64,000 nucleotides of DNA, from positions 1 through 64,000 of the forward strand of contig NZ_BMRC01000034.1 in NCBI RefSeq assembly GCF_014648435.1, in the 5' to 3' direction. The position numbers and the translations under genes were made by a program. This document shows, piece after piece, positions 40,790-49,349 of this stretch (its first letter is position 1; every line of letters begins with the position of its first letter). Under the pieces are notes generated by a model. The model saw only the letters and a program-made list of their open reading frames with translations, was not told the origin of the DNA and searched no databases. This DNA is from Nonomuraea spiralis. GTDB taxonomy: Bacteria > Actinomycetota > Actinomycetes > Streptosporangiales > Streptosporangiaceae.

Positions 40790-42146
40790 CCCGTACGGCC
40801 CCCGCTGCCCCGGCCACGAGCAGGACGGCGACCGCGACGACGACCCGTACGAGACCGTCGGCGGAGGTGGGCGCGGCGAAGTAGACGCTCCCGAGCCCGG
40901 CGACGCCGGTCACCCCGGCGAGCACCGGGCCGGTGGAGTTCAGCGCCGAGATCGCCGACGCCAGCCGCGGCTCGACCAGCGAGGTGATCCGCGCGATCAG
41001 CGGGCTGTACCCGGCGGCGTGCCCGGCTCCGGCCAGGAGCAGCAGCGGCACGGACACGACCGGCTGCCACCGGTCCCGGCAGAGGAGCACCAGCAGGCAC
41101 GCCCCGGCCGCGAAGGCGATCGGGCCCGCGATCGGCAGGACCCGCTGCAACCGCAGCGGATATCGGGTCCAGGTCAGGCTGAGCGCGCCGAACCCCAGGG
41201 CGTACGGGACGAACGCCAGCCCCGCCTCCAGCGGCGAACGGCCGAGCGCGGTCTGGAGGTGCAGGGTGAGGGTCAGCAGGAAGACGGTGTAGCAGCCCAT
41301 GACGGTCCAGCAGGCCGCGAGTCCGGGCTTCACGCCGTTCGGCCGTACCGAGGCCAGGTCCAGCAGCGGATGCGGCGCCCGGGTCTCGTGACGGACGAAC
41401 GCCGCCGCCAGCGCGACCCCGCACGCCAGCGAGATCCACACCCAGAGGGGCCAGCCGAGGTCGCGGCCGAAGATGAGCGGGACCGTGATCGCGGCCATGG
41501 CGGCGGTCAGGATCGCCACCCCACCCGGGTCGAGGCGCGCCCGGCCGTCCACGCGGGAGACCGGCAGCAGGCGCGGGCCCACGGCCAGCGAGATCACGCC
41601 GATCGGGATGTTGATCAGGAAGACGGGCCGCCAGGACAGCCCGAACAGGTCGGCGCTGACGACCAGCCCGCCGACGACCTGGCCCAGCGCGACCCCCAGA
41701 GCGAGCACCATGCTGTAGAGGCCGATCGCCCGGCGGCGTGCCGTGCCCTCCCAGTGCGTCTGGATGAGCGAGAAGATCTGCGGGGTGAGCAGCGCCGCCC
41801 CCATGGCCTGCGCGACGCGCGCGCCCACCAGCACGGTGACGTCGGGGGCCAGTCCGCACAGCAGCGACGCGCCGGTGAACCAGCCCAGCCCGATCAGGAA
41901 CGCCCGTCGTTGCCCGACGACGTCGCCGAGGCGCGCGCAGGTGACGAGGAGCACGCCGACGGTCAGGAGATAGCCCGACACGATGAGTTGGATCGCCGTG
42001 CCGCCGGCGTGCAGGTCGGCGCGCATGGTCTCGGCGGCCACCGACACGATCGAGCCGTCCATGGAGGCCATGACCTGACCGGTGAGCAGTACGGCGAGCA
42101 TCGGGGCGCGGCGCACACCCGTAGGCGGAGGAACGAGAGCGATCAC
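40749..42146 (-). CDS. MFS drug transporter, DHA2 (14-TM) type
   Basis: 465 aa, highly hydrophobic. The N-terminus 'MLAVLLTGQVMASMDGSIVSVAAETMRADL' with motif D1, 'LGDVVGQRRAFLIGL' (motif A) and 'GLYSMVLALGVALGQVVGGLVV' (motif C) identify an H+-coupled exporter. I chose GTG 42146 with GGTGGGGG upstream; GTG 42164 is possible. It is divergent from a TetR gene at 42291, the usual arrangement for an inducible efflux pump. Confidence 0.88.
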   Translation of the reverse strand: MIALVPPPTGVRRAPMLAVLLTGQVMASMDGSIVSVAAETMRADLHAGGTAIQLIVSGYLLTVGVLLVTCARLGDVVGQRRAFLIGLGWFTGASLLCGLAPDVTVLVGARVAQAMGAALLTPQIFSLIQTHWEGTARRRAIGLYSMVLALGVALGQVVGGLVVSADLFGLSWRPVFLINIPIGVISLAVGPRLLPVSRVDGRARLDPGGVAILTAAMAAITVPLIFGRDLGWPLWVWISLACGVALAAAFVRHETRAPHPLLDLASVRPNGVKPGLAACWTVMGCYTVFLLTLTLHLQTALGRSPLEAGLAFVPYALGFGALSLTWTRYPLRLQRVLPIAGPIAFAAGACLLVLLCRDRWQPVVSVPLLLLAGAGHAAGYSPLIARITSLVEPRLASAISALNSTGPVLAGVTGVAGLGSVYFAAPTSADGLVRVVVAVAVLLVAGAAGAVRATSGRSGGVRPPW

Positions 42147-42290
42147 GCCCCCACCCTCGGCCACCGGCACCCGCCGGGTCTTGAAGAAGTTTGCGCGCGA
42201 CGGCCCCCGGCTCACGCGGTTGATGTGGAGATCACGCAGAAGTCTGTGTCGGCGGGCATCGAATAGGATCAACGTCACAGAGGAGGTGGC

Positions 42291-42896
42291 GTGGCGACGC
42301 GACGAGAGCAGACCAGCAACGAGAGCCGCGAGCTGATCCTCAACGCGGCGGCCGAGTTGTTCGCCGAGAAGGGCTACCGGCAGACGACCTTCATCGACGT
42401 GGCGAACCGCTCCGGCATCAGCCGGGGGTCGATCCCGTGGCATTTCGGCAGCAAGGAGGGCCTGCTGCTGGCCGTGCTCGAACGTTCGGTGGCGATGGTC
42501 CGCGACAACCTCGCCGCGGCCCCGCAGGCCGGCGAACCGGACTTCGAGCAGATCGACCTGGGCGTGGGCGCGCTGCTCGCCCTCCCGACCACCAAGTTGT
42601 TCGTCACGCTCCTGGTCGAGGCGCTGGAGCCCGGCTCGCCCATCCGCGACCGCTACGTAGAGATCCACAACACGCTGCGCGACCACTGCCGGAGCTGGCT
42701 GGAACGCCTGCCGCTGCCGCCGGACCTGCCGGTCGAGTCGTTGTCCGTCGCGATCGTCGGCGCCGGCATCGGCATCCACCAGCAGTGGCTGCTCGCGCCC
42801 GACCGGGTCGACGCCGCCCAGGCTCTGGCCGCGCTGCGCACCCTGGTCGCCGGCATCCTGCCCGCCGGTGGCACCGGGGGCGCGGTACGCCGCTGA
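42291..42896 (+). CDS. TetR family regulator of the MFS pump
   Basis: 201 aa. TetR HTH: 'SRELILNAAAELFAEKGYRQTTFIDVANRSGISRGSIPWHFGSKEGLLLAVLE'. The C-terminal ligand domain is unremarkable. GTG 42291 has GGAGG 5 bp upstream. Divergent from the exporter at 40749-42146; the 144-bp spacer holds both promoters. It converges, 13 bp away, with the FAD monooxygenase gene. Confidence 0.9.
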   Translation: MATRREQTSNESRELILNAAAELFAEKGYRQTTFIDVANRSGISRGSIPWHFGSKEGLLLAVLERSVAMVRDNLAAAPQAGEPDFEQIDLGVGALLALPTTKLFVTLLVEALEPGSPIRDRYVEIHNTLRDHCRSWLERLPLPPDLPVESLSVAIVGAGIGIHQQWLLAPDRVDAAQALAALRTLVAGILPAGGTGGAVRR

Positions 42897-42909
42897 CCGC
42901 CGGATCGGC

Positions 42910-44079
42910 CTACCAGGCCGGGGCGTACTCCGGGAGGGGACGGGCGTTCCTGCCCTGGACCCGGCGTTCCACCGCGCCGACGGCCTTCATCAGCGGCAGG
43001 CGTACCAGGGCGTCTCGGACACACCGCCCGCCCTCGGTCCTGGGCACCATGAGCCGGACGTTCGGGCCGATCTGCTGCTTCTTCTCGACCAGCGGGCGGT
43101 GGACGGCGTCGTACCGGGCGAAGGCGATCCGGTGGTCACCGCCGGCGGCGGCGAGCTCCCCCGCCAGCCGGTACGCCCCGACCAGGGCCAGCTCCGCCCC
43201 CGCGCCCGAGGCCGGGGAGGCGCACCAGGCGGCGTCGCCGACGAGCACGACCCGGCCCTTCGACCACGAGTCCATGTGCACCTGGCCCAGGGCGTCGAAG
43301 TAGAAGTCGGGGTCGGCCAGGGCCGAGTCGAGCAGCTCCCGGGTACGCCAGGACGTCTCGCCCCCGAAGACCCGGCTCACCAGCCGCTTGTGCTCGGCGA
43401 CGTCCCGGTGGTCGTAGTCCAGCGGCGCCGAGCGGAAGATGAAGTACGCCTTGGCCTGGGCGTGGTTGCCCGACCGGTAGATCCCGGCCATGCGGCCCGG
43501 CGTGTTGAACATCGTGACCCAGCGGTCCTCCCCGAGCGCGGCGTCGGCGTCGGCGAAGGCGAAGTAGTGGTCCTTGTGCTGGACGAACTCCTCCTCCGGC
43601 CCGAAGGCCAGCCGCCGTACGTGGGAGTGCATGCCGTCGGCGCCGACGACCAGGTCGAAGGTGCGGGCGGGCGCGTGCTCGAAGGTGACCCGCACGCCGT
43701 CGTCGTCCTGCTCCAGCTCGCGGATCGAGTCCCCGGACACGATCTCCGCGTCGGCCGCCTCGCCCAGCAGCGCCACCAGGTCGCCGCGCATGATCTCCAC
43801 CGAGCGCGGGTCCCTGATGTCGACGCGGGCGACGGGCCGGTCCGCGGCGTCGACGAACTTCATGCCGTGCACGTCGGTGGCCAGCGCGCGCACCCGCGGC
43901 ATGATGCCCATCCGCTCGGCCACCTCGACGGCGTTGTCACGTACGTCCACCCCGTTGCCGCCGCCGCGCGGGCGCGGAGCACGTTCGACGACGGTGGGCC
44001 GGAAGCCGTACCGGGTCAGCCAGTGAGCCAGGGTCAGCCCGGCGATGCTCGCGCCGGAGATCAGGATCCGCTCGTTCAT
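42910..44079 (-). CDS. FAD-dependent aromatic monooxygenase (PHBH type)
   Basis: 389 aa. Motifs: 'ILISGASIAGLTLAHWLTRYGFRPTVVER' (dinucleotide binding), 'RGDLVALLGEA', 'FDLVVGADGMHSHVRRLAF' (DG motif) and 'GRVVLVGDAAWCASPASGAGAELALVGAYRLAGEL' (GD motif). Members hydroxylate phenols or polyketides, or inactivate antibiotics such as tetracycline and rifampicin. Its divergence from a TetR gene fits an inducible detoxification enzyme. Confidence 0.88.
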   Translation of the reverse strand: MNERILISGASIAGLTLAHWLTRYGFRPTVVERAPRPRGGGNGVDVRDNAVEVAERMGIMPRVRALATDVHGMKFVDAADRPVARVDIRDPRSVEIMRGDLVALLGEAADAEIVSGDSIRELEQDDDGVRVTFEHAPARTFDLVVGADGMHSHVRRLAFGPEEEFVQHKDHYFAFADADAALGEDRWVTMFNTPGRMAGIYRSGNHAQAKAYFIFRSAPLDYDHRDVAEHKRLVSRVFGGETSWRTRELLDSALADPDFYFDALGQVHMDSWSKGRVVLVGDAAWCASPASGAGAELALVGAYRLAGELAAAGGDHRIAFARYDAVHRPLVEKKQQIGPNVRLMVPRTEGGRCVRDALVRLPLMKAVGAVERRVQGRNARPLPEYAPAW

Positions 44080-44099
44080 GGGGGCTCCTCGCGCTACAG

Positions 44100-44125
44100 T
44101 TAACTGAAATAACCGTTCCAGTTAA
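44100..44125. promoter_or_regulatory. TetR operator between monooxygenase and regulator
   Basis: TTAACTG (44100-44106) and CAGTTAA (44119-44125) form a perfect 7-bp dyad, with AA/TT matches further in. CAGTTAACTG at 44097-44106 is itself palindromic. The site lies 20 bp from the monooxygenase start and just before the TetR gene, so the TetR protein probably represses both. Confidence 0.7.
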
Positions 44126-44147
44126 GTATGTGGAAGGGGCATTCCAC

Positions 44148-44717
44148 TTGTCAACGCCCGCCGAGCCCAGGCGCCGCGCCGACGCCGTACGCAATCGCCG
44201 GCTCGCCCTCGACGCCGCCATGACGCTGCTGGCCGAGCCAGGCGCGGCCCTCACCGTCGAGGCCATCGCCAGGCGGGCGGGCCTGGGCGCCGCGACCGTC
44301 GTACGCGCGTTCGGCGGCAAGGACGCCCTGCTGGACGCCGCCGTGTCCCGCCTGCTCGAACCCGTCGTCCGGCGTGCCCGCGACCTGCTCGCCGAGACCA
44401 CGCCGTACCGGGCGCTGCACACCTTCCTGCGCGAGCTGATCGCCTTCCAGAGCGCCCACCACGCCGTCAACGACCAGCTGAACGGCCTGGACCTGCCCGC
44501 CACCACCGCGCTGCGCGCCGACCTGGTCGCGGCCGTCGAGGAGATGACCGAGGGCGCGCGGCGCGCGGGCGCGATCCGTACCGACCTCGACCCCGCCGTC
44601 GTCACGACGCTCATCGGGCAGACCGCCCTGGCCGTCGCGCGCGCCCACCCGCCGTCGCAGGCCCTCACGGACGCCTACCTCACCGTCCTGCTGGACGGCC
44701 TGCGCCCCGCCCCCTGA
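44148..44717 (+). CDS. TetR family transcriptional regulator
   Basis: About 189 aa. HTH: 'NRRLALDAAMTLLAEPGAALTVEAIARRAGLGAATVVRAFGGKDALLDAAV', typical of the TetR group in which recognition-helix Phe/Tyr is modified. I favour TTG 44148 (STPAEPRRR follows) because GGAAGGGG sits 7 bp upstream; GTG 44130 is in frame but lacks a ribosome site. Divergent from the FAD monooxygenase with the operator at 44100-44125 between them. Confidence 0.87.
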   Translation: MSTPAEPRRRADAVRNRRLALDAAMTLLAEPGAALTVEAIARRAGLGAATVVRAFGGKDALLDAAVSRLLEPVVRRARDLLAETTPYRALHTFLRELIAFQSAHHAVNDQLNGLDLPATTALRADLVAAVEEMTEGARRAGAIRTDLDPAVVTTLIGQTALAVARAHPPSQALTDAYLTVLLDGLRPAP

Positions 44718-44828
44718 CTCCCGCGGGAATGTCCATACGGTCGATCTCCATCGTCCATATGGCCGATCAAGGCCGACCGCCCGGAACCCTAGCGTCGGTG
44801 CCGACAACATCAGACAAGGGGGCTCTCT

Positions 44829-46379
44829 GTGCGGGTACGAAAGATCGCCACGGCCGTCGCCACGGGCGCGACTCTGCTGGCGGGGATGGCGGTCACCGGC
44901 CAGGCGTCGGCGAGCGTCACGGGTGACGCCGGGACCGACGCCCGGTTCCACCGTCAGACGATCGACTGGCACGGCTGCCGGACCGGACCGGACGACGAGA
45001 CCGGCGCGGCGCTGGACAAGGCGGGCGCGCAGTGCGCCGAGGTCACCGTCCCGCTGGACTACCGCAGGCCGCGGGGACGGACGATCTCGGTGGCGATCTC
45101 ACGGGTCAAGGCGACCGACCCCGGAAGGCGCAGGGGCGTCCTGCTGATCAATCCCGGCGGTCCGGGCGGGAGCGGGCTGCCTCGGGTGCTCCTCGGCCGG
45201 CTCATGCCCGCCGTCGCTGCCCGCTACGACCTGATCGGCATGGATCCGCGGTTCGTGGGCCGCAGCACGCCGATCCGCTGCCGGTGGACGACCGACACCC
45301 CGACCCGGTCGGCCGGCCCGACCCGCCGTACCTTCGACGAGAGCGTGGCCCTCATGAGGGAACTGGCGGCCGGGTGCGCCCAGGGCGATCGGGGCCTGCT
45401 GCCGTACGCCTCCACCCGCAACACCGCCCGCGACATGGACGTCATCCGGGCCGCCCTCGGCGAGTCCAGGCTGTCCTACCTCGGCTACTCCTACGGCACC
45501 TACCTGGGCGCCGTCTACACGCAGATGTTCGGCGCCCGGGCCGACCGGGTCGTGCTGGACAGCGCGGTCGACCCGGACGTCTACGGCCCTGATCTACTGT
45601 CCAGGAACGCCCCGGCGATCACCGCCGCGCTGAGGCACTGGGCCTCGTGGGCCGCCGCCCGCGACAAGGAGTACGGCCTGGGCGCCACCGAGGCCGAGGT
45701 CCTGGCCACCGTGGAAGGCGTCGACCGGGCCGCCGCCGAGCGCCCGCTGCGGGTGGGCGCGTACCGGATCGGCGCCCAGCACGTGCCCTACCTGCTGTTC
45801 ATCCGTCTGTACGACGACCGCGAGGAGGCGTACGCCGGCCTCGCCGCCGAGGTGCGGCTGCTGGCCGACGCGGCCCGCGGCGACGCGGTCACCGTCCCTG
45901 CGTCGCTGAAGGAGACCCTCGACGGGCTGTTCACCGGCTCGGGGCCGGCCGAGGACCGGGCGGGCACCCCGATCCTCTGCGCCGACCGGGCCACCTCCCG
46001 GGACCCGGAGAGGTACTTCCGCGACATCCAGGCCCACCGGGCCGACGAGCCGCTGTTCGGGCCGATGACCCGCAACCTGAGCCCGTGCGCCTTCTGGCCG
46101 GTCACACCGGTGGAGGCGCCCACCACGATCGGCAACGACGCCCCGATGCTGATCGTCGCCGCCGACGGCGACCCCGTCACCCCCTACGCCGGCCAGCGGG
46201 CCATGCACCGGGCGCTGACCGGCTCCCGCCTGGTCACCCTGCGCGGCGCCTTCCGCCACGGCGCCTACCTCGCGGCGGGCGACACCTGCGTCGACACCAC
46301 CGTCGGCCGGTACCTGGTGGACGGCGTCCTGCCCGGCGGCGACACCGCCTGCGACAAGGCCGGCGCCCCGCGCCGGTGA
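44829..46379 (+). CDS. Secreted alpha/beta hydrolase, tripeptidyl aminopeptidase-like
   Basis: 516 aa. A signal peptide ('MRVRKIATAVATGATLLAG', cleavage near ASA) is followed by the hydrolase core: 'GVLLINPGGPGGSG' (oxyanion), nucleophile Ser in 'LSYLGYSYGTYLGAVYTQMF', Asp in 'MLIVAADGDPVTPYAGQRAM' and His in 'GAFRHGAYL'. The C-terminal half contains a TAP-like domain (PF08386 type). Streptomyces SlpD/SlpE/Tap proteins look the same and clip N-terminal tripeptides outside the cell. GTG start with AAGGGGG upstream. Confidence 0.88.
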   Translation: MRVRKIATAVATGATLLAGMAVTGQASASVTGDAGTDARFHRQTIDWHGCRTGPDDETGAALDKAGAQCAEVTVPLDYRRPRGRTISVAISRVKATDPGRRRGVLLINPGGPGGSGLPRVLLGRLMPAVAARYDLIGMDPRFVGRSTPIRCRWTTDTPTRSAGPTRRTFDESVALMRELAAGCAQGDRGLLPYASTRNTARDMDVIRAALGESRLSYLGYSYGTYLGAVYTQMFGARADRVVLDSAVDPDVYGPDLLSRNAPAITAALRHWASWAAARDKEYGLGATEAEVLATVEGVDRAAAERPLRVGAYRIGAQHVPYLLFIRLYDDREEAYAGLAAEVRLLADAARGDAVTVPASLKETLDGLFTGSGPAEDRAGTPILCADRATSRDPERYFRDIQAHRADEPLFGPMTRNLSPCAFWPVTPVEAPTTIGNDAPMLIVAADGDPVTPYAGQRAMHRALTGSRLVTLRGAFRHGAYLAAGDTCVDTTVGRYLVDGVLPGGDTACDKAGAPRR

Positions 46380-46386
46380 GCCAACC

Positions 46387-46839
46387 TCACGAGGTCTGGA
46401 CGGTCCTCGCCGCGGCGGCCATCTCCGCCAGGACGTCGTCGAGCGGCGTGGCCGCCACGCCGAGCACGTCGACGGTCGAGGACGCGTCGAGGACGTTCGG
46501 CCGGTCGTACAGGTACAACATCTCGGGGAACTCGGCCATGACGGAGTCGGTACGCCCGATCTCCTCAAGTTCGCGCAGGAACATATGGGCCAGCCGCGGA
46601 GCGGGCGCCTGGGCCGACTCGGCGAGCCGGTGGGCGAGCTCGCGTACCGGGAGGTCGCTGGTCGAGGGCACGTGCCAGGCCCGTCCCCAGGACTCCTCGT
46701 GGCCCGCGGCGGCGATGAGCGTACGGGCCGTGTCCACGGTGTAGGACCAGCTGTGCGGCGCGTCCAGGTCGCCCGGGTAGGAGACGGGCGCGCCCACCGA
46801 CTCCCTGCGCCGGCACATCTCGCACCGGACCGGCCTCAC
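46387..46839 (-). pseudogene. Truncated NAD-dependent epimerase/reductase remnant
   Basis: About 150 codons match only the C-terminal part of NmrA/epimerase-like proteins: 'DLDAPHSWSYTVDTARTLIAAAGHEESWGRAWHVPSTSDLPVREL' and 'PAPRLAHMFLRELEEI'. The N-terminal Rossmann half is missing, and a TAG stop lies in frame just upstream of the only possible start (GTG 46839). The region beyond (46840-46940) holds a 9-bp-type GCCCGGGTG inverted repeat and no coding. Likely a decayed gene. Confidence 0.65.
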
Positions 46840-46940
46840 GCCGACCGCCTACCGGGCGGCCTTCACCCGGGGGAACACCCCCGGGTGAGCGGCCGTTCCG
46901 CGCGAGACCGGGCCGCCGGTCATCGCGCGGAACGTCCCGG

Positions 46941-48407
46941 TCAGGGGCGGTCGTTCCTGATGAGCCTGGCGGTCATGGGCAGGCACGGCGGGGTCTGGAA
47001 TACGACGCCGTCGAGAAAGTTGCCGATCGCCGGGTTGCCTCCGGCGGCCGACACCGACTCGAAGGCGAAGCGGGTGACGGTCTGCCCGGCGGGGACGACG
47101 TAGGTGCCGGTGTAGTGGCCCCAGGCGGTGTTGCCGTCGGAGAGGTCGGGCGAGCCGGCCCCGTCGGGGTTCTGGGGGGCCGTGGCGCCCGGGGTGCCGA
47201 TGAGCACCCGCATCACGTCGGTCCCGGCCCGGCCGCGGTGGTAGAGCGACCAGGTCATCACGGTGCCGGGGACGGTGGGGACGTCCTGGTAGAGCGTGGA
47301 GACCTCGCTGGCGTTGAGCTCGGCGAACTGCTGGCCGTCGGCCGCCGGGACCCCGCTCGTGCTGTTCCAGAACTCCAGCTTGCGGTCGGAGGCGGTGGTG
47401 TGCCAGCCGACGGCGGGGTTGGTGGAGGCGTCGGGGATGTCCCAGTCGTAGCGGGCCACGGGAGGCGCCTCGAAACTGCCGTTGACCAGGTTGACGGGCT
47501 CGCGGGTGCACTCGACGGTGACGGTGACCGTCGCGGTGCTGGTGCCGCAGGCGGTCTCGATCGTGTACGTGAAGGTGTCGGTGCCGGCGCGGCCCTTGTC
47601 CGGGGTGTAGATCAGCTTGTCGCCGGAGACGGTGACCGTGCCGTTGGCGGGCTGGGCGACCCCGCTGATCACCGGCGCCGTCCCGGTGTCGTTGGCCAGG
47701 ACGGGCACCGTGACGGGCGTGTCCTGGGTGGTGGTGGCGGTGTCGTCGACGGCGTTGGTGGGCAAGATGGAGTTCCCGCTGACGATCTGAATGGGCGGGG
47801 CCGCGGTGTTGTTGCCGAGCTGGCCCGGGAACGCGACGACGCTGCTGATGCCGCTCGGCCGGATGGTCATGGCGCGCCCGACGGTGCCCTGCTTCACCCG
47901 GAACGTGATGACCTTGGGCGCGGGGTCGGTCTTGTTGCCGGTCGAGGGGATCGTCAGGGTGTTGCCGCTGATGTTGCCGGCCCCCGACTGGGCGACGACG
48001 TCGGCGTTGGCCACCAGCGACGACACGTCCCAGGTGGTGGTGTAGGTGCGTACCAGCAGCGGCCACTGCGCCGTGCGGTGGGTCATGGTGAGGGTGAAGG
48101 TGCTGCCCGGCGCGATCTGACCGCCCCACAGGGGCGGGGAGGTGACGACGGAGATCGTCCCGTGGCCGAGGCGCATGCCGAGGGCGTTCTTCCAGTAGTA
48201 CTCGACCGGGTAGTCGGCCTGTCCCTGGCGGACGCAGGGCGCGCTACTGGCGTGGTGCACGCGCGTGCGTACGCCGTCGTGCGCGGCGGAGGTCGCGGGA
48301 GCTGCCGTGACCAGGGAGAACGTGAGCATCGCGGCGACGGTTCCCGTCGCCGCGACGATGGCTCGGCGCGTACGGCGACGCGCGGGGGGTGCGGTGGGCT
48401 TCAACAC
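46941..48407 (-). CDS. Secreted multidomain protein with cadherin-like repeat
   Basis: 488 aa. An Arg-rich n-region and hydrophobic core ('AIVAATGTVAAMLTFSLVTA') form a signal peptide. Residues about 45-215 are a beta-rich domain common to actinomycete DUF11-like exported proteins. Residues about 220-300 are a Big_9/cadherin-like repeat ('TPVTVPVLANDTG', 'GTVTVSGDKLIYTPDKGRAGTDTFTYTI'). The last part ('VNLVNGSFEAPPV', 'FAELNASEVSTLYQDVPTVPG') is a galactose-binding-like/DUF642-type fold. GTG start, AAGGA upstream. It is probably a surface adhesin or glycan-binding protein. Confidence 0.82.
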   Translation of the reverse strand: MLKPTAPPARRRTRRAIVAATGTVAAMLTFSLVTAAPATSAAHDGVRTRVHHASSAPCVRQGQADYPVEYYWKNALGMRLGHGTISVVTSPPLWGGQIAPGSTFTLTMTHRTAQWPLLVRTYTTTWDVSSLVANADVVAQSGAGNISGNTLTIPSTGNKTDPAPKVITFRVKQGTVGRAMTIRPSGISSVVAFPGQLGNNTAAPPIQIVSGNSILPTNAVDDTATTTQDTPVTVPVLANDTGTAPVISGVAQPANGTVTVSGDKLIYTPDKGRAGTDTFTYTIETACGTSTATVTVTVECTREPVNLVNGSFEAPPVARYDWDIPDASTNPAVGWHTTASDRKLEFWNSTSGVPAADGQQFAELNASEVSTLYQDVPTVPGTVMTWSLYHRGRAGTDVMRVLIGTPGATAPQNPDGAGSPDLSDGNTAWGHYTGTYVVPAGQTVTRFAFESVSAAGGNPAIGNFLDGVVFQTPPCLPMTARLIRNDRP

Positions 48408-48533
48408 GCATCCTTACTGTAAGTGGATGGCAAATAACTATCCGTAACAGCGAGGTGTGCGCAAGCGATCGCCCGCATCCGGCGCGACCGCGGCACCACC
48501 GGTCCCTACGGGCCGGGGTGCCGCGGCGCGGGC

Positions 48534-49349
48534 CTACCTTTCCCTGCGGACGCTACGGGCGAGCTCCGCGGTGAGAGCGGCCAGGGCCGTGAGCCCGGTG
48601 GTGTGGTCGGGGGCGTCGAGGAGGGTCTTGACGAGGGCCGTGCCGACGATCACGCCGTCGGCGAACCCGGCGAGCTCGGCGGCCCGGTCGGGCCCCGACA
48701 CGCCGATCCCCACGCAGACGGGCAGCCCGGTGACCGCCCTGGTACGCCCGACCAGCCCGGCCGCGGCCGAGTCGACCGTGTCGCGGGTGCCCGTGACACC
48801 CATGAGGGCGGCCGCGTAGACGAACCCGGTGGTGGCGGCGGTGATGCGCGCGAGCCGTTCGTCCGTGGTGCTGGGGGCGACGACGAAGACGGTGGCCAGG
48901 CCGTGTGCGGCGGCCTGTTCGCGCCAGGCCGCCGACTCTTGGACGGGCAGGTCGGGCAGGATGCAACCGGCGCCACCGGCCGCGGCGAGCTCGGCGGCGA
49001 ACCGTTCGACGCCGTACCGGGCGACGGGATTCCAGTACGTCATGACCAGGATGGGTTTGCCCGTCGCGGCATGGGCCCGTTCGACGGTCCGGATGACGTC
49101 GGCGATCTTCAGGCCGCCGCGCAGGGCGATGTCGTCGGCGGTCTGGATGACGGGACCGTCCAGGACGGGGTCGCTGTGCGGCAGTCCGATCTCAAGGATG
49201 TCGGCCCCGGACCGCAGGACGGTGACGGCCGCCTCGATGCCGGCCTCGACCGTGGGGAACCCCGCGGGGAGGTAGGCGACGAGGGCGGCCCGGTCCTCGG
49301 CACTGACGCGGGCGAAGGTGTCGGCCAGCAGGTGGACGGCGCCGCTCAT
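48534..49349 (-). CDS. trpA: Tryptophan synthase alpha subunit
   Basis: 271 aa. TIM barrel that cleaves indole-3-glycerol phosphate. Catalytic Glu is in 'ILEIGLPHSDPVLDGPVIQTAD' and Asp in 'GCILPDLPVQES'; the phosphate-binding 'GVTGTRD' and 'CVGIGVSGPDRAAEL' follow. In the second motif most TrpA proteins read G-x-PFSDP; here the residues are LPHSDP. The start overlaps trpB (ATGA), and the two subunits form the channelled alpha2-beta2 complex. No trpC lies beside it, unlike in the compact trpCBA operons of many actinomycetes. Confidence 0.95.
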   Translation of the reverse strand: MSGAVHLLADTFARVSAEDRAALVAYLPAGFPTVEAGIEAAVTVLRSGADILEIGLPHSDPVLDGPVIQTADDIALRGGLKIADVIRTVERAHAATGKPILVMTYWNPVARYGVERFAAELAAAGGAGCILPDLPVQESAAWREQAAAHGLATVFVVAPSTTDERLARITAATTGFVYAAALMGVTGTRDTVDSAAAGLVGRTRAVTGLPVCVGIGVSGPDRAAELAGFADGVIVGTALVKTLLDAPDHTTGLTALAALTAELARSVRRER

